A stretch of DNA of 64,000 nucleotides from Nitrospira sp. (GCA_024760525.1 CP060499.1:682001-746000); one strand, 5' to 3'. Numbered from the stretch's first letter, positions 38,508-47,893 are shown. Made by a program: numbers and translations. Notes: generated by a model from the sequence alone, not told the origin.

Positions 38508-39374
38508 ATGGCTCGGCTCAATCTAGTCATCATCAGCGGGTTGTCGGGATCCGGAAAATCCTATGCCCTCAAGGCATTTGAGGATGCCGGGTATTTCTGT
38601 ATCGACAATCTTCCTCCTGCTCTGCTTCCAACCTTTGTCGATCTTTGTCATCAGCAGCATGGCGAAATTGCAAATGTCGCTCTTGGTATCGATATTCGGG
38701 AACGCGTGTTTTTTTCGGATTTCGTCGAAATCCTGGAACGAGTCAAAGCGCTTGGCCATGCCGTTCAATTGCTCTTCTTCGAGGCTCGTGAAGAGGTATT
38801 GATCAGACGTTTCTCCGAATCCCGGCGGCCCCATCCCCTCTTGCCGAATCTTCCCGTTCTGGATGGTATCCGATATGAAAAAGAGCGCATGGCCGAACTT
38901 CGACGGCGGGCTGATCGTATCATCGATACCTCCGATCTGACGGTGCATGAGCTCGGTGAACTGCTTGCCAGGGAGTTCCAGAGGGAGTCATCGGACAGGC
39001 GGCTCATCATCTCACTCCTGAGTTTTGGGTATAAATTCGGTGTACCCTACGACATCGATCTGTTATTCGATGTGCGCTTTCTGAAAAACCCATTTTTTGT
39101 GCCCGATCTCAAGCCGCTTTCCGGAGATGACCCGCGGATCCGTCACTTCGTGCTGACGGATCCTGATGCCACCGCCTTCCTAGAACATGTCGAACAGTTA
39201 CTGAAGTTCCTTCTGCCGCTGTTTCAGCGAGAGCGGCGTAGTTATCTCACGATCGCAATCGGGTGCACCGGTGGACGGCATCGCTCCGTGGCGATTGCCA
39301 GGAGCCTCAGCGAACACCTCGCCTCCTTGGGGTATGAGGTGGGGCTCAAACACCGAGATATCGATAAAACATAG
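38508..39374 (+). CDS. rapZ: RNase adapter / nucleotide-binding protein RapZ (YvcJ family)
   Basis: 288 residues. The Walker A motif GLSGSGKSYALKAFEDAGYFCIDNLP (about 11-36) and the C-terminal domain with AIGCTGGRHRSVAIA (about 252-266) are diagnostic. In E. coli RapZ senses glucosamine-6-phosphate and guides RNase E to the small RNA GlmZ; elsewhere the role is unknown. It is 183 bases after hpf, within an rpoN-type cluster lacking ptsN and npr. Those bases hold no convincing gene. Confidence 0.93.
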   Translation: MARLNLVIISGLSGSGKSYALKAFEDAGYFCIDNLPPALLPTFVDLCHQQHGEIANVALGIDIRERVFFSDFVEILERVKALGHAVQLLFFEAREEVLIRRFSESRRPHPLLPNLPVLDGIRYEKERMAELRRRADRIIDTSDLTVHELGELLAREFQRESSDRRLIISLLSFGYKFGVPYDIDLLFDVRFLKNPFFVPDLKPLSGDDPRIRHFVLTDPDATAFLEHVEQLLKFLLPLFQRERRSYLTIAIGCTGGRHRSVAIARSLSEHLASLGYEVGLKHRDIDKT

Positions 39375-39435
39375 GTTGTTGCCGGGTTGGCAGCCATCGT
39401 GTTCCTGCCGTGATCGCCCCCAAAAAGCCGTTTCC

Positions 39436-39463
39436 TTGACAGGTAGAGCATATTGACTATACT
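39436..39463 (+). promoter_or_regulatory. Sigma-70 promoter for the pil operon
   Basis: TTGACA (39436-39441) and TATACT (39458-39463) are separated by 16 bases. The predicted start near 39470 is about 22 bases before the small regulator gene that leads pilMNOPQ. No other promoter is visible up to pilQ. Confidence 0.75.
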
Positions 39464-39491
39464 TAGCTTTGTGATTAACAAAAGCCATTAA

Positions 39492-39722
39492 ATGGGTGTA
39501 AATACGGAAGTGAAACGTCTTACGCAGCATTCAAAACAGACAGGGTTCAAAGCGTATGAGATATGCGACTTGTTCGATATTTCGAAGGCCACGCTCTTTC
39601 GGTGGGAACGAGAGGGAGTTATCACTCAGCCGGCTCGTGATTGGAGAAATTGGCGGCTGTATACGCGAAAGAATGTGGACGAAATTGAGAAAGTTATTCG
39701 TGCCAGGAAAACCGTCGTGTAG
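39492..39722 (+). CDS. Small MerR-like helix-turn-helix protein
   Basis: 76 residues. A winged-helix HTH like the DNA-binding half of MerR regulators is visible: AYEICDLFDISKATLFRWEREGVI (about 21-44), then WRLYTRKNVDEIEKVIRARK, where an Arg-x-Tyr before the next helix is typical of MerR wings. No effector-binding domain follows. It lies directly behind a strong promoter and 15 bases before pilM, so it probably belongs to the pilus operon and may autoregulate it. Specific function unknown. Confidence 0.8.
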   Translation: MGVNTEVKRLTQHSKQTGFKAYEICDLFDISKATLFRWEREGVITQPARDWRNWRLYTRKNVDEIEKVIRARKTVV

Positions 39723-39737
39723 AGTGGCAGGTAACGC

Positions 39738-40844
39738 ATGCTGACTGTGTTTAAAAAGCTCGTAGAGACCGACATCATTGCGATGCTGACTCCTCGCCGG
39801 CAACTGGTGGGGCTTGATATCGGATCAAGTGCGATCAAGGTCGCCCAGCTTAAAGAAAGTAAGGGACGGTACTTTCTTCAAAAGTTCGGCGTGAAGCCGC
39901 TTGAGCCGGAAGTGATTGTCGACGGGACCGTTATGGACGAAGGTCGTGTGGTCTCGGCTATTCGGGAATTGTTCGATGAAGCCAACGTCAAGAATAAGCA
40001 TGTCGCCATCTCGATCTCAGGGCATGCCGTCATAGTGAAGAAGATCAGTTTGCCGCCGATGCCGGATGACGAGTTGGAAGGACAGGTAAAATTGGCCGCC
40101 GAACAGTATATCCCTTTCGACATCAATGAGGTGAACATCGACTTTCATGTTCTGCCATCGGATGGGTCCGGTGATGGACACGGGGATATGGCGGTGATTC
40201 TCGTTGCTGCAAAGAAAGACAAAATCAATGAACTGACCGAACTGGTCAAGTCCGCCGGACTGGTTCCAATGGTCATGGATGTCGACGCCTTCGCAATCGA
40301 AAATATGCACGCGATTAATTATCCGATGGCACAGGAAGAAACGACGGCTCTGGTGAATCTTGGCGCGAGCGTGATGAATGTGAATATCATCCGCGCGGGG
40401 TCTTCCTTGTTTACTCGAGATATCGCGTTGGGGGGGAATCGGTACACCGAGGCTATACAACGCGAGATCGGACTGTCGTTTGAAGAAGCCGAAGAGAATA
40501 AGAAGAAGGACCGAGGGAGTGATTCGGGCGGGCCGTCCCTCAATAACGTCATAGACAGCGTGAATGCAGAGGTCGCGTCGGAGATCGCCCGGACGGTGGA
40601 TTATTTCAAGACGTCGACCGCCGACTCCGAGCTCAATCGTGTTCTGGTCTGTGGCGGCGTAGCGAGGGCCAAGGGTTTGATTCAGCAGCTCGGTGATCGC
40701 ATGCAGCTCCCGGTGGAATTGGCTGATCCATTCGCGGAGATCGATGTTGCGGGATGTGGCGTGGACCCCGACTTCCTGGCTGAGCTGGCTCCATCCGCAG
40801 CCGTCGGCATCGGTCTGGCTTTGAGAGCGGTGGGTGACAGATGA
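39738..40844 (+). CDS. pilM: Type IV pilus assembly protein PilM
   Basis: 368 residues. PilM is an actin-like cytoplasmic ATP-binding protein that holds the inner-membrane alignment complex. LVGLDIGSSAIKVAQLK (about 23-39) is the phosphate-1 motif; KISLPPMPDDELEGQVKLAAEQYIPFDINEV is typical of PilM, and VLVCGGVARAKGL forms the adenosine motif. It overlaps pilN by four bases (ATGA), as in the usual pilMNOPQ operon. Confidence 0.96.
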   Translation: MLTVFKKLVETDIIAMLTPRRQLVGLDIGSSAIKVAQLKESKGRYFLQKFGVKPLEPEVIVDGTVMDEGRVVSAIRELFDEANVKNKHVAISISGHAVIVKKISLPPMPDDELEGQVKLAAEQYIPFDINEVNIDFHVLPSDGSGDGHGDMAVILVAAKKDKINELTELVKSAGLVPMVMDVDAFAIENMHAINYPMAQEETTALVNLGASVMNVNIIRAGSSLFTRDIALGGNRYTEAIQREIGLSFEEAEENKKKDRGSDSGGPSLNNVIDSVNAEVASEIARTVDYFKTSTADSELNRVLVCGGVARAKGLIQQLGDRMQLPVELADPFAEIDVAGCGVDPDFLAELAPSAAVGIGLALRAVGDR

Positions 40845-41395
40845 TTCGCATTAACCTCCTCCCCGGCGGGCCCAAGGGAAGATCGGCCAAACCTCAATAC
40901 GATGTCCGTGCGCAGGTGCTGCTCGGTGTCGGGGTGATCCTGGTCACGCTGGCCGGCTGTTGGTGGTATTCGGCGTCCTTGGATAGCGAACTGGAAGCTC
41001 GGCAAGAGGAAAAACGGGATAAGGAAAAGCAAGTTGCTCAGCTGAAAGAGCAGGTCAAGCAAGTCCACGATTTCGAGCAAAGGAAAAAGCTGCTTGAAGA
41101 CAAGAACCGGATCATAGATCAGCTTGAGCAATCAAGAATGGGACCGGTGAAAGTTCTCGATCATGTGAGTCAAAGCGTAGAGCCGCTCAAAGTCTGGCTC
41201 ACAAGGCTAGGCGTGTCTTCCGATGCGGTCGAATTAGAGGGAAAAGCGTTGACAAACGATGATGTAGTCGAATTCGTCAACAATTTGCGCCGCACGGATT
41301 ACTTTACCGGTATCAATCTGCAGGAGAGTAAAGCTGCGGTCGAGAACAAGATCAATCTGTACCAGTTCCGGTTGGCCTTTCGTCTGAAAGGGTAG
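40841..41395 (+). CDS. pilN: Type IV pilus assembly protein PilN
   Basis: 184 residues. The N-terminal MIRINLLPGG is the peptide that docks into PilM. One membrane span (about 29-46) and a long coiled coil (about 50-95) precede a ferredoxin-like periplasmic domain ending FRLAFRLKG. PilN pairs with PilO. The start overlaps pilM; pilO begins two bases after the stop. Confidence 0.94.
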   Translation: MIRINLLPGGPKGRSAKPQYDVRAQVLLGVGVILVTLAGCWWYSASLDSELEARQEEKRDKEKQVAQLKEQVKQVHDFEQRKKLLEDKNRIIDQLEQSRMGPVKVLDHVSQSVEPLKVWLTRLGVSSDAVELEGKALTNDDVVEFVNNLRRTDYFTGINLQESKAAVENKINLYQFRLAFRLKG

Positions 41396-41397
41396 GA

Positions 41398-42036
41398 ATG
41401 ACGTTACCCCAACTCAATCTCGATGCTCTGCGTAATGTGCCGGCTGCGCAAAAGGCTGCCCTGTTGTTCCTCCTGGTCGGCGGCCTGGTTGCCGGTTTCT
41501 ATTTCTATATCGTAGAGCCGAAGTCCGCAGCCATTGTGGCCGTCGAAGCTGAAAACTCCGGGTTGGAGAGTGAAATTCAAACCCTCACGATCAAAGTGAA
41601 ACATCTCGATGAGTTAGTTGCGGCCAATAAACAGCTTGAAATTGAATTGGCCAAGAAGAAAGAGCGCCTCCCGCCGGAAGAAGAAGCGATCATGCTGTTG
41701 AAACAAGTATCCGACTTAGGGGTGCGCTTGGGGCTCGATATCAAACTATGGAAACCCGGCGCACAGACCGAAGATCCGTCGAAGCTCTTTGTCAAGATGC
41801 CGGTCAATGTCGAAGTGGCGGGTGTCTATCATACGGCCGCGCTGTTTTTCGACCGCATCAATCGACTCCCTCGGATTGTCACGGTGTCGGGCCTTAAGAT
41901 GGGCTCTCCAAAAATTGAACAAGGGCGGATTGTGTCGCAAACAACGTTTGACCTGATCGCATATGCTGCGCCACAAGAAAAGCCGGTTTCCGGAGCATCA
42001 GCAAACGCTCCCAAAGTGGCTCAAGCCGGCAAATAG
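41398..42036 (+). CDS. pilO: Type IV pilus assembly protein PilO
   Basis: 212 residues. A single span (about 19-37), a coiled coil (about 45-85) and a periplasmic ferredoxin-like domain (about 100-190) match PilO. RLPPEEEAIMLLKQVSDLGVRLGLDIKLWKPG is characteristic of the region after the coiled coil. PilO links PilN to PilP. The C-terminal tail after residue 195 is Pro/Ala-rich. Confidence 0.93.
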   Translation: MTLPQLNLDALRNVPAAQKAALLFLLVGGLVAGFYFYIVEPKSAAIVAVEAENSGLESEIQTLTIKVKHLDELVAANKQLEIELAKKKERLPPEEEAIMLLKQVSDLGVRLGLDIKLWKPGAQTEDPSKLFVKMPVNVEVAGVYHTAALFFDRINRLPRIVTVSGLKMGSPKIEQGRIVSQTTFDLIAYAAPQEKPVSGASANAPKVAQAGK

Positions 42037-42050
42037 AGGATCGCGAAACC

Positions 42051-42677
42051 ATGCGTCAATCGGATCTCAGCGAGAAGAAGGCTTGGAGATACTCCGTGGC
42101 AGTCGGTGTCGGCACAGTCTTTTCGTGGAGCATCCTTTTTGGGAGTGTGGCGGTTCAAGCTGAGCCATCTGCCATTCCTGGACAAGTCGCCCCGATGAGG
42201 CACAACACCATCAAAATGTCTTCCGATCCGGAAGTCCCACGGACCACTCCGCCGGCAATGGAAGCTCCATCGATGGGCGTCAATGCCCAGGCGCCTTCCC
42301 AGTTGCCATTAACGGATGGCGTGGCTGGGTCCGGGTATGACCCTTCGGGTCGGCGGGATCCGTTCGCCCCCATCATCCAGGAACTTCAGCCGGGGAGAAC
42401 CGATACCACTCTTCCACCATTACAGCGGGTGACGCTGACGGAACTCAACCTGATTGCCATTGTATGGGGGGCCTACGGCTATACGGCTATGGTGCAGACT
42501 CCTGAGGGGCATGGGTATACCGTTCGACGAGGGACGAGGATCGGGCAAAACAACGGAGTGGTCAGCGCCATTACCGAGCGTGGCATCATTGTCCAAGAGC
42601 GGTTCACAGATGTGTATGGCACCAAGCAGGAGCGAGAATATGTCAAGCTCCTTCATCCCAAAGAGGGATCAGAATGA
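42051..42677 (+). CDS. pilP: Type IV pilus assembly protein PilP
   Basis: 208 residues. A hydrophobic N-terminal signal (about 15-35) is followed by a Pro-rich linker (50-95). The conserved block is GRRDPFAPII (about 101-110) and a beta-rich HR domain with LTELNLIAIVWG...AMVQTPEGHGYTVRRGTRIG. I see no lipobox cysteine after the signal, unlike PilP lipoproteins of some bacteria, so it may stay anchored by its N-terminal helix. It joins the alignment complex to PilQ and overlaps pilQ by four bases. Confidence 0.92.
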   Translation: MRQSDLSEKKAWRYSVAVGVGTVFSWSILFGSVAVQAEPSAIPGQVAPMRHNTIKMSSDPEVPRTTPPAMEAPSMGVNAQAPSQLPLTDGVAGSGYDPSGRRDPFAPIIQELQPGRTDTTLPPLQRVTLTELNLIAIVWGAYGYTAMVQTPEGHGYTVRRGTRIGQNNGVVSAITERGIIVQERFTDVYGTKQEREYVKLLHPKEGSE

Positions 42678-44653
42678 AACCATTATTTTGTCGCACAGGT
42701 AGCTTCCTGACAGCTGGATGTTTCATCGGAGCCGTGGGGCTGTCGCTCGCCGCTCTGATCATCTATACGGATACGGCTGTTGGTGCCGAAGAGATCGGCT
42801 CGATGAAGCGGAGTGATGTGGCGAGGGCAGAAAAGCCTACTCTGCGATTGCTCGCACAAGCCGTGACCGCAGTTGATGTGCGCCATGAAACTGACTCGGT
42901 GACGGTTGTTATCACCGGTGACGGTCAGTTATTCCCCGAGGCCAACTTCTTGGATGAGTCCCGGTTGATCATTGATATTCCAGCCGTTTCGTCCACCCTC
43001 AGGCGATCCGTGGTGCGAGCCGACCATTACCTGCTGAAGAAGATCAGAGTCGGGCATCATGCCGATAAGGTCCGGTTGGTGTTCGACGTGCCGGAGCGGC
43101 CGGTCTTTTCTCTCGCGCGCGAAGACAATAACGTCCTGGTCACCCTGAAACCGAGCGAACGGAAAGTACCTTCGGTGGTTGCTGCGCAATTGGAGAGAGA
43201 GGAAAGCGTTTCAATCGTCCCTCGAGCCCGCAAAGCTCTGTTTGAATCTGGAGACCATGTGGTCAGAAGAGCGGCGAGAATTGTCAGCCCGGCACAGCCT
43301 CAGTTCAAAGTGCAACGGGTTCAGATGGCGGGGGAGAGTGCTCCTGCCGAGAAGGACGACCGATCCGATGACCTTGTGGTAGGACAAACGCGGTTTGTAG
43401 GTCGGCGCATCTCGCTCGATTTTCAGCAGGCTGACATTACTAACATTCTCCGATTGATTGCGGAAGTCAGCGGCTTCAACATCGTCGTGGGAGATGGCGT
43501 CAAGTCGAAAGTTACGATGAAGATGGTCAGTGTGCCATGGGACCAAGCGTTGGACATGCTCTTGAAGATGAACGGGCTTGGCATGATTCGTCAAGGGAGC
43601 ATTGTTTGGGTAGATTCGCTGGCGAATCTTGCCAAGCAGCAGGATGAAGAAGCACGGGCAAAGGATGCCAAGACCAAGGCAGAGGAACTCGTCGACCGTG
43701 TCTTCTATATCAGGAATCTTCAAGCGCAGGAGCTCATGCAATCGCTCCGACAAAACTTAAGCCCGCGCGGCCTGATGCAATTTAATGCGGGAAGCAACGC
43801 GTTGATCGTGCGAGACACGGAAACCAAACTAACGATCATTAAGCAGCTTGTGGAAGGACTGGATCTGGAGGTTCCTCAGGTGCAGATTGAAGCGCGCATC
43901 GTTCAAGCTGACACCGTCTACGCGAGAGGACTCGGCATTCAGTGGGGCTTCCAAGCGGGCAATCGCACACCTACCGATTTCTTTGCCCTCTCGAGCCTTA
44001 CCGGTCCATTCGGGCAGATTGCCGGGACAGGAAACAATACGATCGATCGGTCCTTTCTGGTCAACTTGCCGGCCCAGGTCGGTGGATTACCAGCCGTTCC
44101 CTCGATCGGCTGGACCTTCGGCAAGCTTGGCGGCGATTTCGCCTTGGATATGCGGCTCTCAGCCGGAGAGTTGCTTGGCTTGACCAAAGTGATCGCCGCA
44201 CCGAAGATCACCACACTGGACAAGCGGGAAGCAAAGATCTCCCAGGGCGAATCGATTCCGTTTCAAACAACATCCTTGCAAGGCACACAAACGACATTTG
44301 TCGATGCGAATCTGGAGTTGAACGTCACACCGCAGATCACCTCGCGCGATCCAAGGGAAGAGGCGAAACGAATCCTGATGCGCGTGCGGGCAACTCGTAA
44401 TGCCGTCGGTGCACGGAGCAACCCGGCTGGGCCGAGTATTGATCGACGAGAAGCCACCACTCAGGTGATCGTCAGGGATGGCGAAACAATGGTGATCGGC
44501 GGAGTGTTCGTCGATACACAAGCCAACAATGTCCAAGGTGTTCCCTATCTCTCTCGCATGCCGGTTCTAGGCTGGTTATTCAAAAATAAGTCTGAATCGG
44601 TTGGGAAACAAGAGTTGCTCATTTTCCTCACACCGAGCATCATCAAGACCTAG
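42674..44653 (+). CDS. pilQ: Type IV pilus secretin PilQ
   Basis: 659 residues. PilQ forms the outer-membrane channel for the pilus. After a signal peptide (about 1-38) come one peptidoglycan-binding AMIN domain (about 60-165), an STN/N0 domain with ISLDFQQADITNILRLIAEVSGFNIVV (about 245-271), an N1 domain (about 335-395) and the secretin barrel (about 430-655) with VIAAPKITTLDKREAKISQGESIPFQ. It ends KQELLIFLTPSIIKT, the secretin signature. Most secretins of this type have two AMIN domains; I see one. A terminator follows. Confidence 0.95.
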   Translation: MKPLFCRTGSFLTAGCFIGAVGLSLAALIIYTDTAVGAEEIGSMKRSDVARAEKPTLRLLAQAVTAVDVRHETDSVTVVITGDGQLFPEANFLDESRLIIDIPAVSSTLRRSVVRADHYLLKKIRVGHHADKVRLVFDVPERPVFSLAREDNNVLVTLKPSERKVPSVVAAQLEREESVSIVPRARKALFESGDHVVRRAARIVSPAQPQFKVQRVQMAGESAPAEKDDRSDDLVVGQTRFVGRRISLDFQQADITNILRLIAEVSGFNIVVGDGVKSKVTMKMVSVPWDQALDMLLKMNGLGMIRQGSIVWVDSLANLAKQQDEEARAKDAKTKAEELVDRVFYIRNLQAQELMQSLRQNLSPRGLMQFNAGSNALIVRDTETKLTIIKQLVEGLDLEVPQVQIEARIVQADTVYARGLGIQWGFQAGNRTPTDFFALSSLTGPFGQIAGTGNNTIDRSFLVNLPAQVGGLPAVPSIGWTFGKLGGDFALDMRLSAGELLGLTKVIAAPKITTLDKREAKISQGESIPFQTTSLQGTQTTFVDANLELNVTPQITSRDPREEAKRILMRVRATRNAVGARSNPAGPSIDRREATTQVIVRDGETMVIGGVFVDTQANNVQGVPYLSRMPVLGWLFKNKSESVGKQELLIFLTPSIIKT

Positions 44654-44680
44654 CGACTATCTCAGGCGTGTGTTGACTAC

Positions 44681-44720
44681 GAGCGTGGTGACGCCTTTCG
44701 GCGTCACCACGCTCTTGCTT
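44681..44720 (+). terminator. Intrinsic terminator after pilQ
   Basis: GAGCGTGGTGACGCC (44681-44695) pairs perfectly with GGCGTCACCACGCTC (44700-44714) around a TTTC loop, a 15-bp stem, followed by TTGCTTTT. It closes the pilus operon 27 bases after the pilQ stop. Confidence 0.92.
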
Positions 44721-44807
44721 TTATCCCATAGCGACCCCTTCAATACTACTTAGAGTCTGAGTGCCTTCTTCACTAGGTCCATCTTTTTAGTTTTGCCGAA
44801 GCTGTGT

Positions 44808-44813
44808 TACGAT
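44808..44813 (+). promoter_or_regulatory. Possible extended -10 promoter for aroB
   Basis: TACGAT with an upstream TG (TGT-TACGAT, 44805-44813) resembles the -10 proposed for the lpt cluster, which is also TACGAT. A TTTAGT 16 bases upstream (44786-44791) is a weak -35. The position, about 85 bases before the chosen aroB start, is plausible. Confidence 0.3.
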
Positions 44814-44898
44814 GCCCACCCGCTGTGGTGCGTGGGGGCGTATTGCGCAATGGAAACGATATGAAATTCTGTCTCTCAACAATATGCAGAGTGGCGAA

Positions 44899-45993
44899 AT
44901 GACTCCAGCTTCAACGGTCATGGTTTCCCTAGCTGATAGAAGCTACGAGATTGTCGTTCAGACCGGGATTTTAGAGCGGCTCGGAAGGGAGTTGAAGAAG
45001 CAGGGAGTGAAAAGACAAGTAGGAATTGTGACTGATCGGAACGTGGCCCGGCACTATCTGAAGAACACGTGTGAGGTGATCAGGCGGTGCGGGATTGAGC
45101 CTGTTCCGATCGTGTTCCTTCCTGGAGAACGCTCAAAAACACTGAAGACGGTGGAACACGTTCTCGATGTGTTGGCACGTCATCGATTTGAGCGGTCGTC
45201 TCTCCTCTTGGCCCTGGGAGGGGGAGTCGTGGGCGACGTGGCTGGGTTTGCGGCCTCGATCTACCAGCGTGGCATCTCGTATGTCCAAGTCCCGACGACG
45301 CTTGTCGCCCAGGTAGACTCCAGCGTCGGAGGCAAGACAGGTGTCGATCATCGGCTGGGTAAAAATCTGATCGGATCGTTTTACCAGCCCCGCGCCGTAT
45401 GGATCGATCCATCGACACTTCGGACGTTGCCTGCGCGTGAGTGGGTCGCGGGGCTTGCCGAGGTGATTAAGTATGGCATCATCGCAGACGCGCCGTTCTT
45501 TGCTTATCTGCAACGAAACATGCCGGAGTTACGGAAACAAACTCCTCATGTCGTCGCAACGGTGGTGAAGCGATCGTGTGAAATCAAAGCTGAAGTGGTC
45601 GCTGCGGATGAGCGAGAATCCGATCGGAGGCGCATCCTCAACTATGGACATACAATCGGGCATGCGCTTGAAGCGTTAGGGGGCTATCAGTCGCTTGTCC
45701 ACGGGGAGGCTGTCGGCATTGGATTGGTCCAGGAAGCCGACCTCGCTTGTTTTCAGGGTATGTGTGCCCGTGCCGTCGTCGAAGAGATTCGGTGCCTTGT
45801 GAAGGAAGCGGGGCTAAGCGACCGGCTACCCCGGCGAGCTCCCGTGAAGATATGGAAGGCCATGCTCCATGATAAGAAAGTATCGGAGGGTCAGGTTGTC
45901 GGAGTGTGGCCGTTGCGCATTGGAGAGGTCCGGATAGCGCCGTTAGAGAAACGCGTCTTTGATCGGTGGCATGCGGCATCGCGGGCGACATAA
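44899..45993 (+). CDS. aroB: 3-dehydroquinate synthase
   Basis: 364 residues. It converts DAHP to 3-dehydroquinate, step two of the shikimate pathway, using NAD and a divalent metal. NAD-binding GGGVVGDVAGFAASIYQRGI, VPTTLVAQVDSSVGGKTGVDH and the metal ligands (Glu in LAEVIKYG, His in NYGHTIGHALE and in HGEAV) are intact. The start is uncertain: ATG 44884, 44899 and 44920 are in frame; 44899 gives the usual length and has a weak GAGTGG ahead. It stands alone behind the pilQ terminator. Confidence 0.93.
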   Translation: MTPASTVMVSLADRSYEIVVQTGILERLGRELKKQGVKRQVGIVTDRNVARHYLKNTCEVIRRCGIEPVPIVFLPGERSKTLKTVEHVLDVLARHRFERSSLLLALGGGVVGDVAGFAASIYQRGISYVQVPTTLVAQVDSSVGGKTGVDHRLGKNLIGSFYQPRAVWIDPSTLRTLPAREWVAGLAEVIKYGIIADAPFFAYLQRNMPELRKQTPHVVATVVKRSCEIKAEVVAADERESDRRRILNYGHTIGHALEALGGYQSLVHGEAVGIGLVQEADLACFQGMCARAVVEEIRCLVKEAGLSDRLPRRAPVKIWKAMLHDKKVSEGQVVGVWPLRIGEVRIAPLEKRVFDRWHAASRAT

Positions 45994-46111
45994 CTCAAGT
46001 CGAGATCATACTGAAACCTCCTTGTATAGGGACCACGCCAAGAGGAACAGCTCCTCATCATAAGCTGGCCCATTGTTTCTCAGAGTCATAATCCTGGTCG
46101 GCTGGAGTGCG

Positions 46112-47893
46112 ATGAAGGTATTGCGGATCGCGATGGCACAAATGAACCCCGCTGTGGGGGATCTGAACGGCAATGTTCATCGGATCATGTATTGGCTCGG
46201 CGAGGCGAAAAAAGCCAAGGCCGACTTGGTCGCCTTTCCGGAACTGGCGATTACCGGCTATCCTCCCGAAGATCTTCTGCTCAGGCCGCAGTTTGTGGAA
46301 GATAATCTTCGTGCCCTGAACGAGATCATTCCCGCTTGTCGCGGCGTAGTTGCCGTTATCGGCTATGTGGGGCGAGGTGATCAACCTGACGCACGTTCAT
46401 CGCAGTCATCGATTGTCTCAGCCCGTCAGCATACGCTCTCGAATGCGGCAGCGCTGATTGGCGATCGCAGGATGGTCGGCAGCTATAGCAAGCGGTATTT
46501 GCCGAACTATGGCGTGTTCGACGAAAGCCGGTATTTTCATCCAGGGCGGAGGCTTCCGTTGCTCGTGGTCAATGGAACGACGATCGGTGTGAACATCTGC
46601 GAAGACATTTGGCTCCCTCAAGGGCCTACCCGTGTTCAAGCAACGGCTGGGGCGGAGGTGATCGTCAACATCAATGCCTCTCCATTTCACGTCGGTAAAA
46701 GCCGTTCGAGGGAGCAGATGTTGGCGACCCGAGCGCGTGAAAGTGGAGTCATCGTGACCTATACGAATATGGTTGGAGGTCAAGACGAGTTGGTCTTTGA
46801 TGGGAATAGTGTGATTCTCGATCGATCCGGCAATGTGATCGCACGCGGTGGCGCGTTCCGAGAAGAGTTGCTGGTAGCTGATTTACACGTGGGTGCCGTG
46901 CCCCCCAGGCGCGGGACTCGCGGACGGACGAGGGCATTGACGGGAAAGGTTGCTTCAATTGTCGATCGTCTCGCGGTGAACACGCCTGTGACAAAGAGGA
47001 AGCGAGATCGAATCGTACCGGGTTTGGCAGAGCCGTTGGGCGAGGTCCATGAAGTCTACCAGGCTCTGGTACTGGCGGTGAAGGACTATGTCAGCAAGAA
47101 TGGGTTCAGGCGGGTCGTCATTGGGCTGAGCGGTGGGGTTGATTCAGCGTTGACCGCGGCGGTGGCCGTGGATGCGCTTGGGGCCACAAATGTCCTGGGG
47201 GTGTTCATGCCGTCTCCTTATACATCGCATGAGAGCGAAGAGGATGCTGTGGGTCTTGCGCAGGGCCTCGGCATCGACTTGAACGTCATTCCGATTACTC
47301 CGACGTTTGAGGCATATCGACAGTCGTTGGCTCCGTCATTCGGCGACCGCGCGGCAGATGTGACAGAGGAAAACCTTCAGGCGCGCATTCGCGGCAATAT
47401 CCTCATGGCGATATCCAATAAGTTCGGTCATGTGGTTCTGACCACTGGGAATAAGAGCGAGCTGAGCGTGGGATATGCGACTCTTTACGGTGATATGGCC
47501 GGCGGGTTTGCCGTCATCAAGGATGTGCCGAAGACGATGGTCTATGACCTGGCGAGGTTCAGAAATGGGCGCGATTCGTCGCCTGTGATTCCCAAGCGCA
47601 CACTGGACCGGCCACCGAGTGCCGAACTCAAACCCAATCAAAAGGACGAAGATACGCTGCCCCCATATGGGGTTCTCGATCCCATCCTTCAGGCGTATGT
47701 GGAAGAAGACCGCTCGCTCGATGAAATCGTGGAAGCCGGGTTTGATCGCGCCACGGTCGCTCGCGTGGTGAAGATGGTCGATAGCAGCGAGTTCAAGCGC
47801 CGTCAGGCACCCATCGGTGTCAAAATCACTCCTCGCGCCTTCGGCAAAGACCGGCGCATGCCGATCACCAACCGATACCGGAGTATGCGGTAG
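46112..47893 (+). CDS. nadE: Glutamine-dependent NAD+ synthetase
   Basis: 593 residues. It amidates NaAD to NAD using ammonia from glutamine. The N-terminal nitrilase-type glutaminase domain (about 1-260) has the catalytic Glu in FPELAITGYPP, Lys in SKRYLPNYGVFDE and Cys in NICEDIWLP. The C-terminal synthetase domain (about 285-560) has the ATP motif GLSGGVDSALTA and TTGNKSELSVGY. ATG 46112 follows GGAG and gives the family N terminus. No link to its neighbours beyond nitrogen from glutamine. Confidence 0.95.
   Translation: MKVLRIAMAQMNPAVGDLNGNVHRIMYWLGEAKKAKADLVAFPELAITGYPPEDLLLRPQFVEDNLRALNEIIPACRGVVAVIGYVGRGDQPDARSSQSSIVSARQHTLSNAAALIGDRRMVGSYSKRYLPNYGVFDESRYFHPGRRLPLLVVNGTTIGVNICEDIWLPQGPTRVQATAGAEVIVNINASPFHVGKSRSREQMLATRARESGVIVTYTNMVGGQDELVFDGNSVILDRSGNVIARGGAFREELLVADLHVGAVPPRRGTRGRTRALTGKVASIVDRLAVNTPVTKRKRDRIVPGLAEPLGEVHEVYQALVLAVKDYVSKNGFRRVVIGLSGGVDSALTAAVAVDALGATNVLGVFMPSPYTSHESEEDAVGLAQGLGIDLNVIPITPTFEAYRQSLAPSFGDRAADVTEENLQARIRGNILMAISNKFGHVVLTTGNKSELSVGYATLYGDMAGGFAVIKDVPKTMVYDLARFRNGRDSSPVIPKRTLDRPPSAELKPNQKDEDTLPPYGVLDPILQAYVEEDRSLDEIVEAGFDRATVARVVKMVDSSEFKRRQAPIGVKITPRAFGKDRRMPITNRYRSMR

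Noticed and set aside
38350..38526. 58-codon frame between hpf and rapZ, considered as a ptsN remnant
   Set aside because: No EIIA-Ntr motif, and it overlaps the rapZ start; glycine-rich chance frame is more likely.
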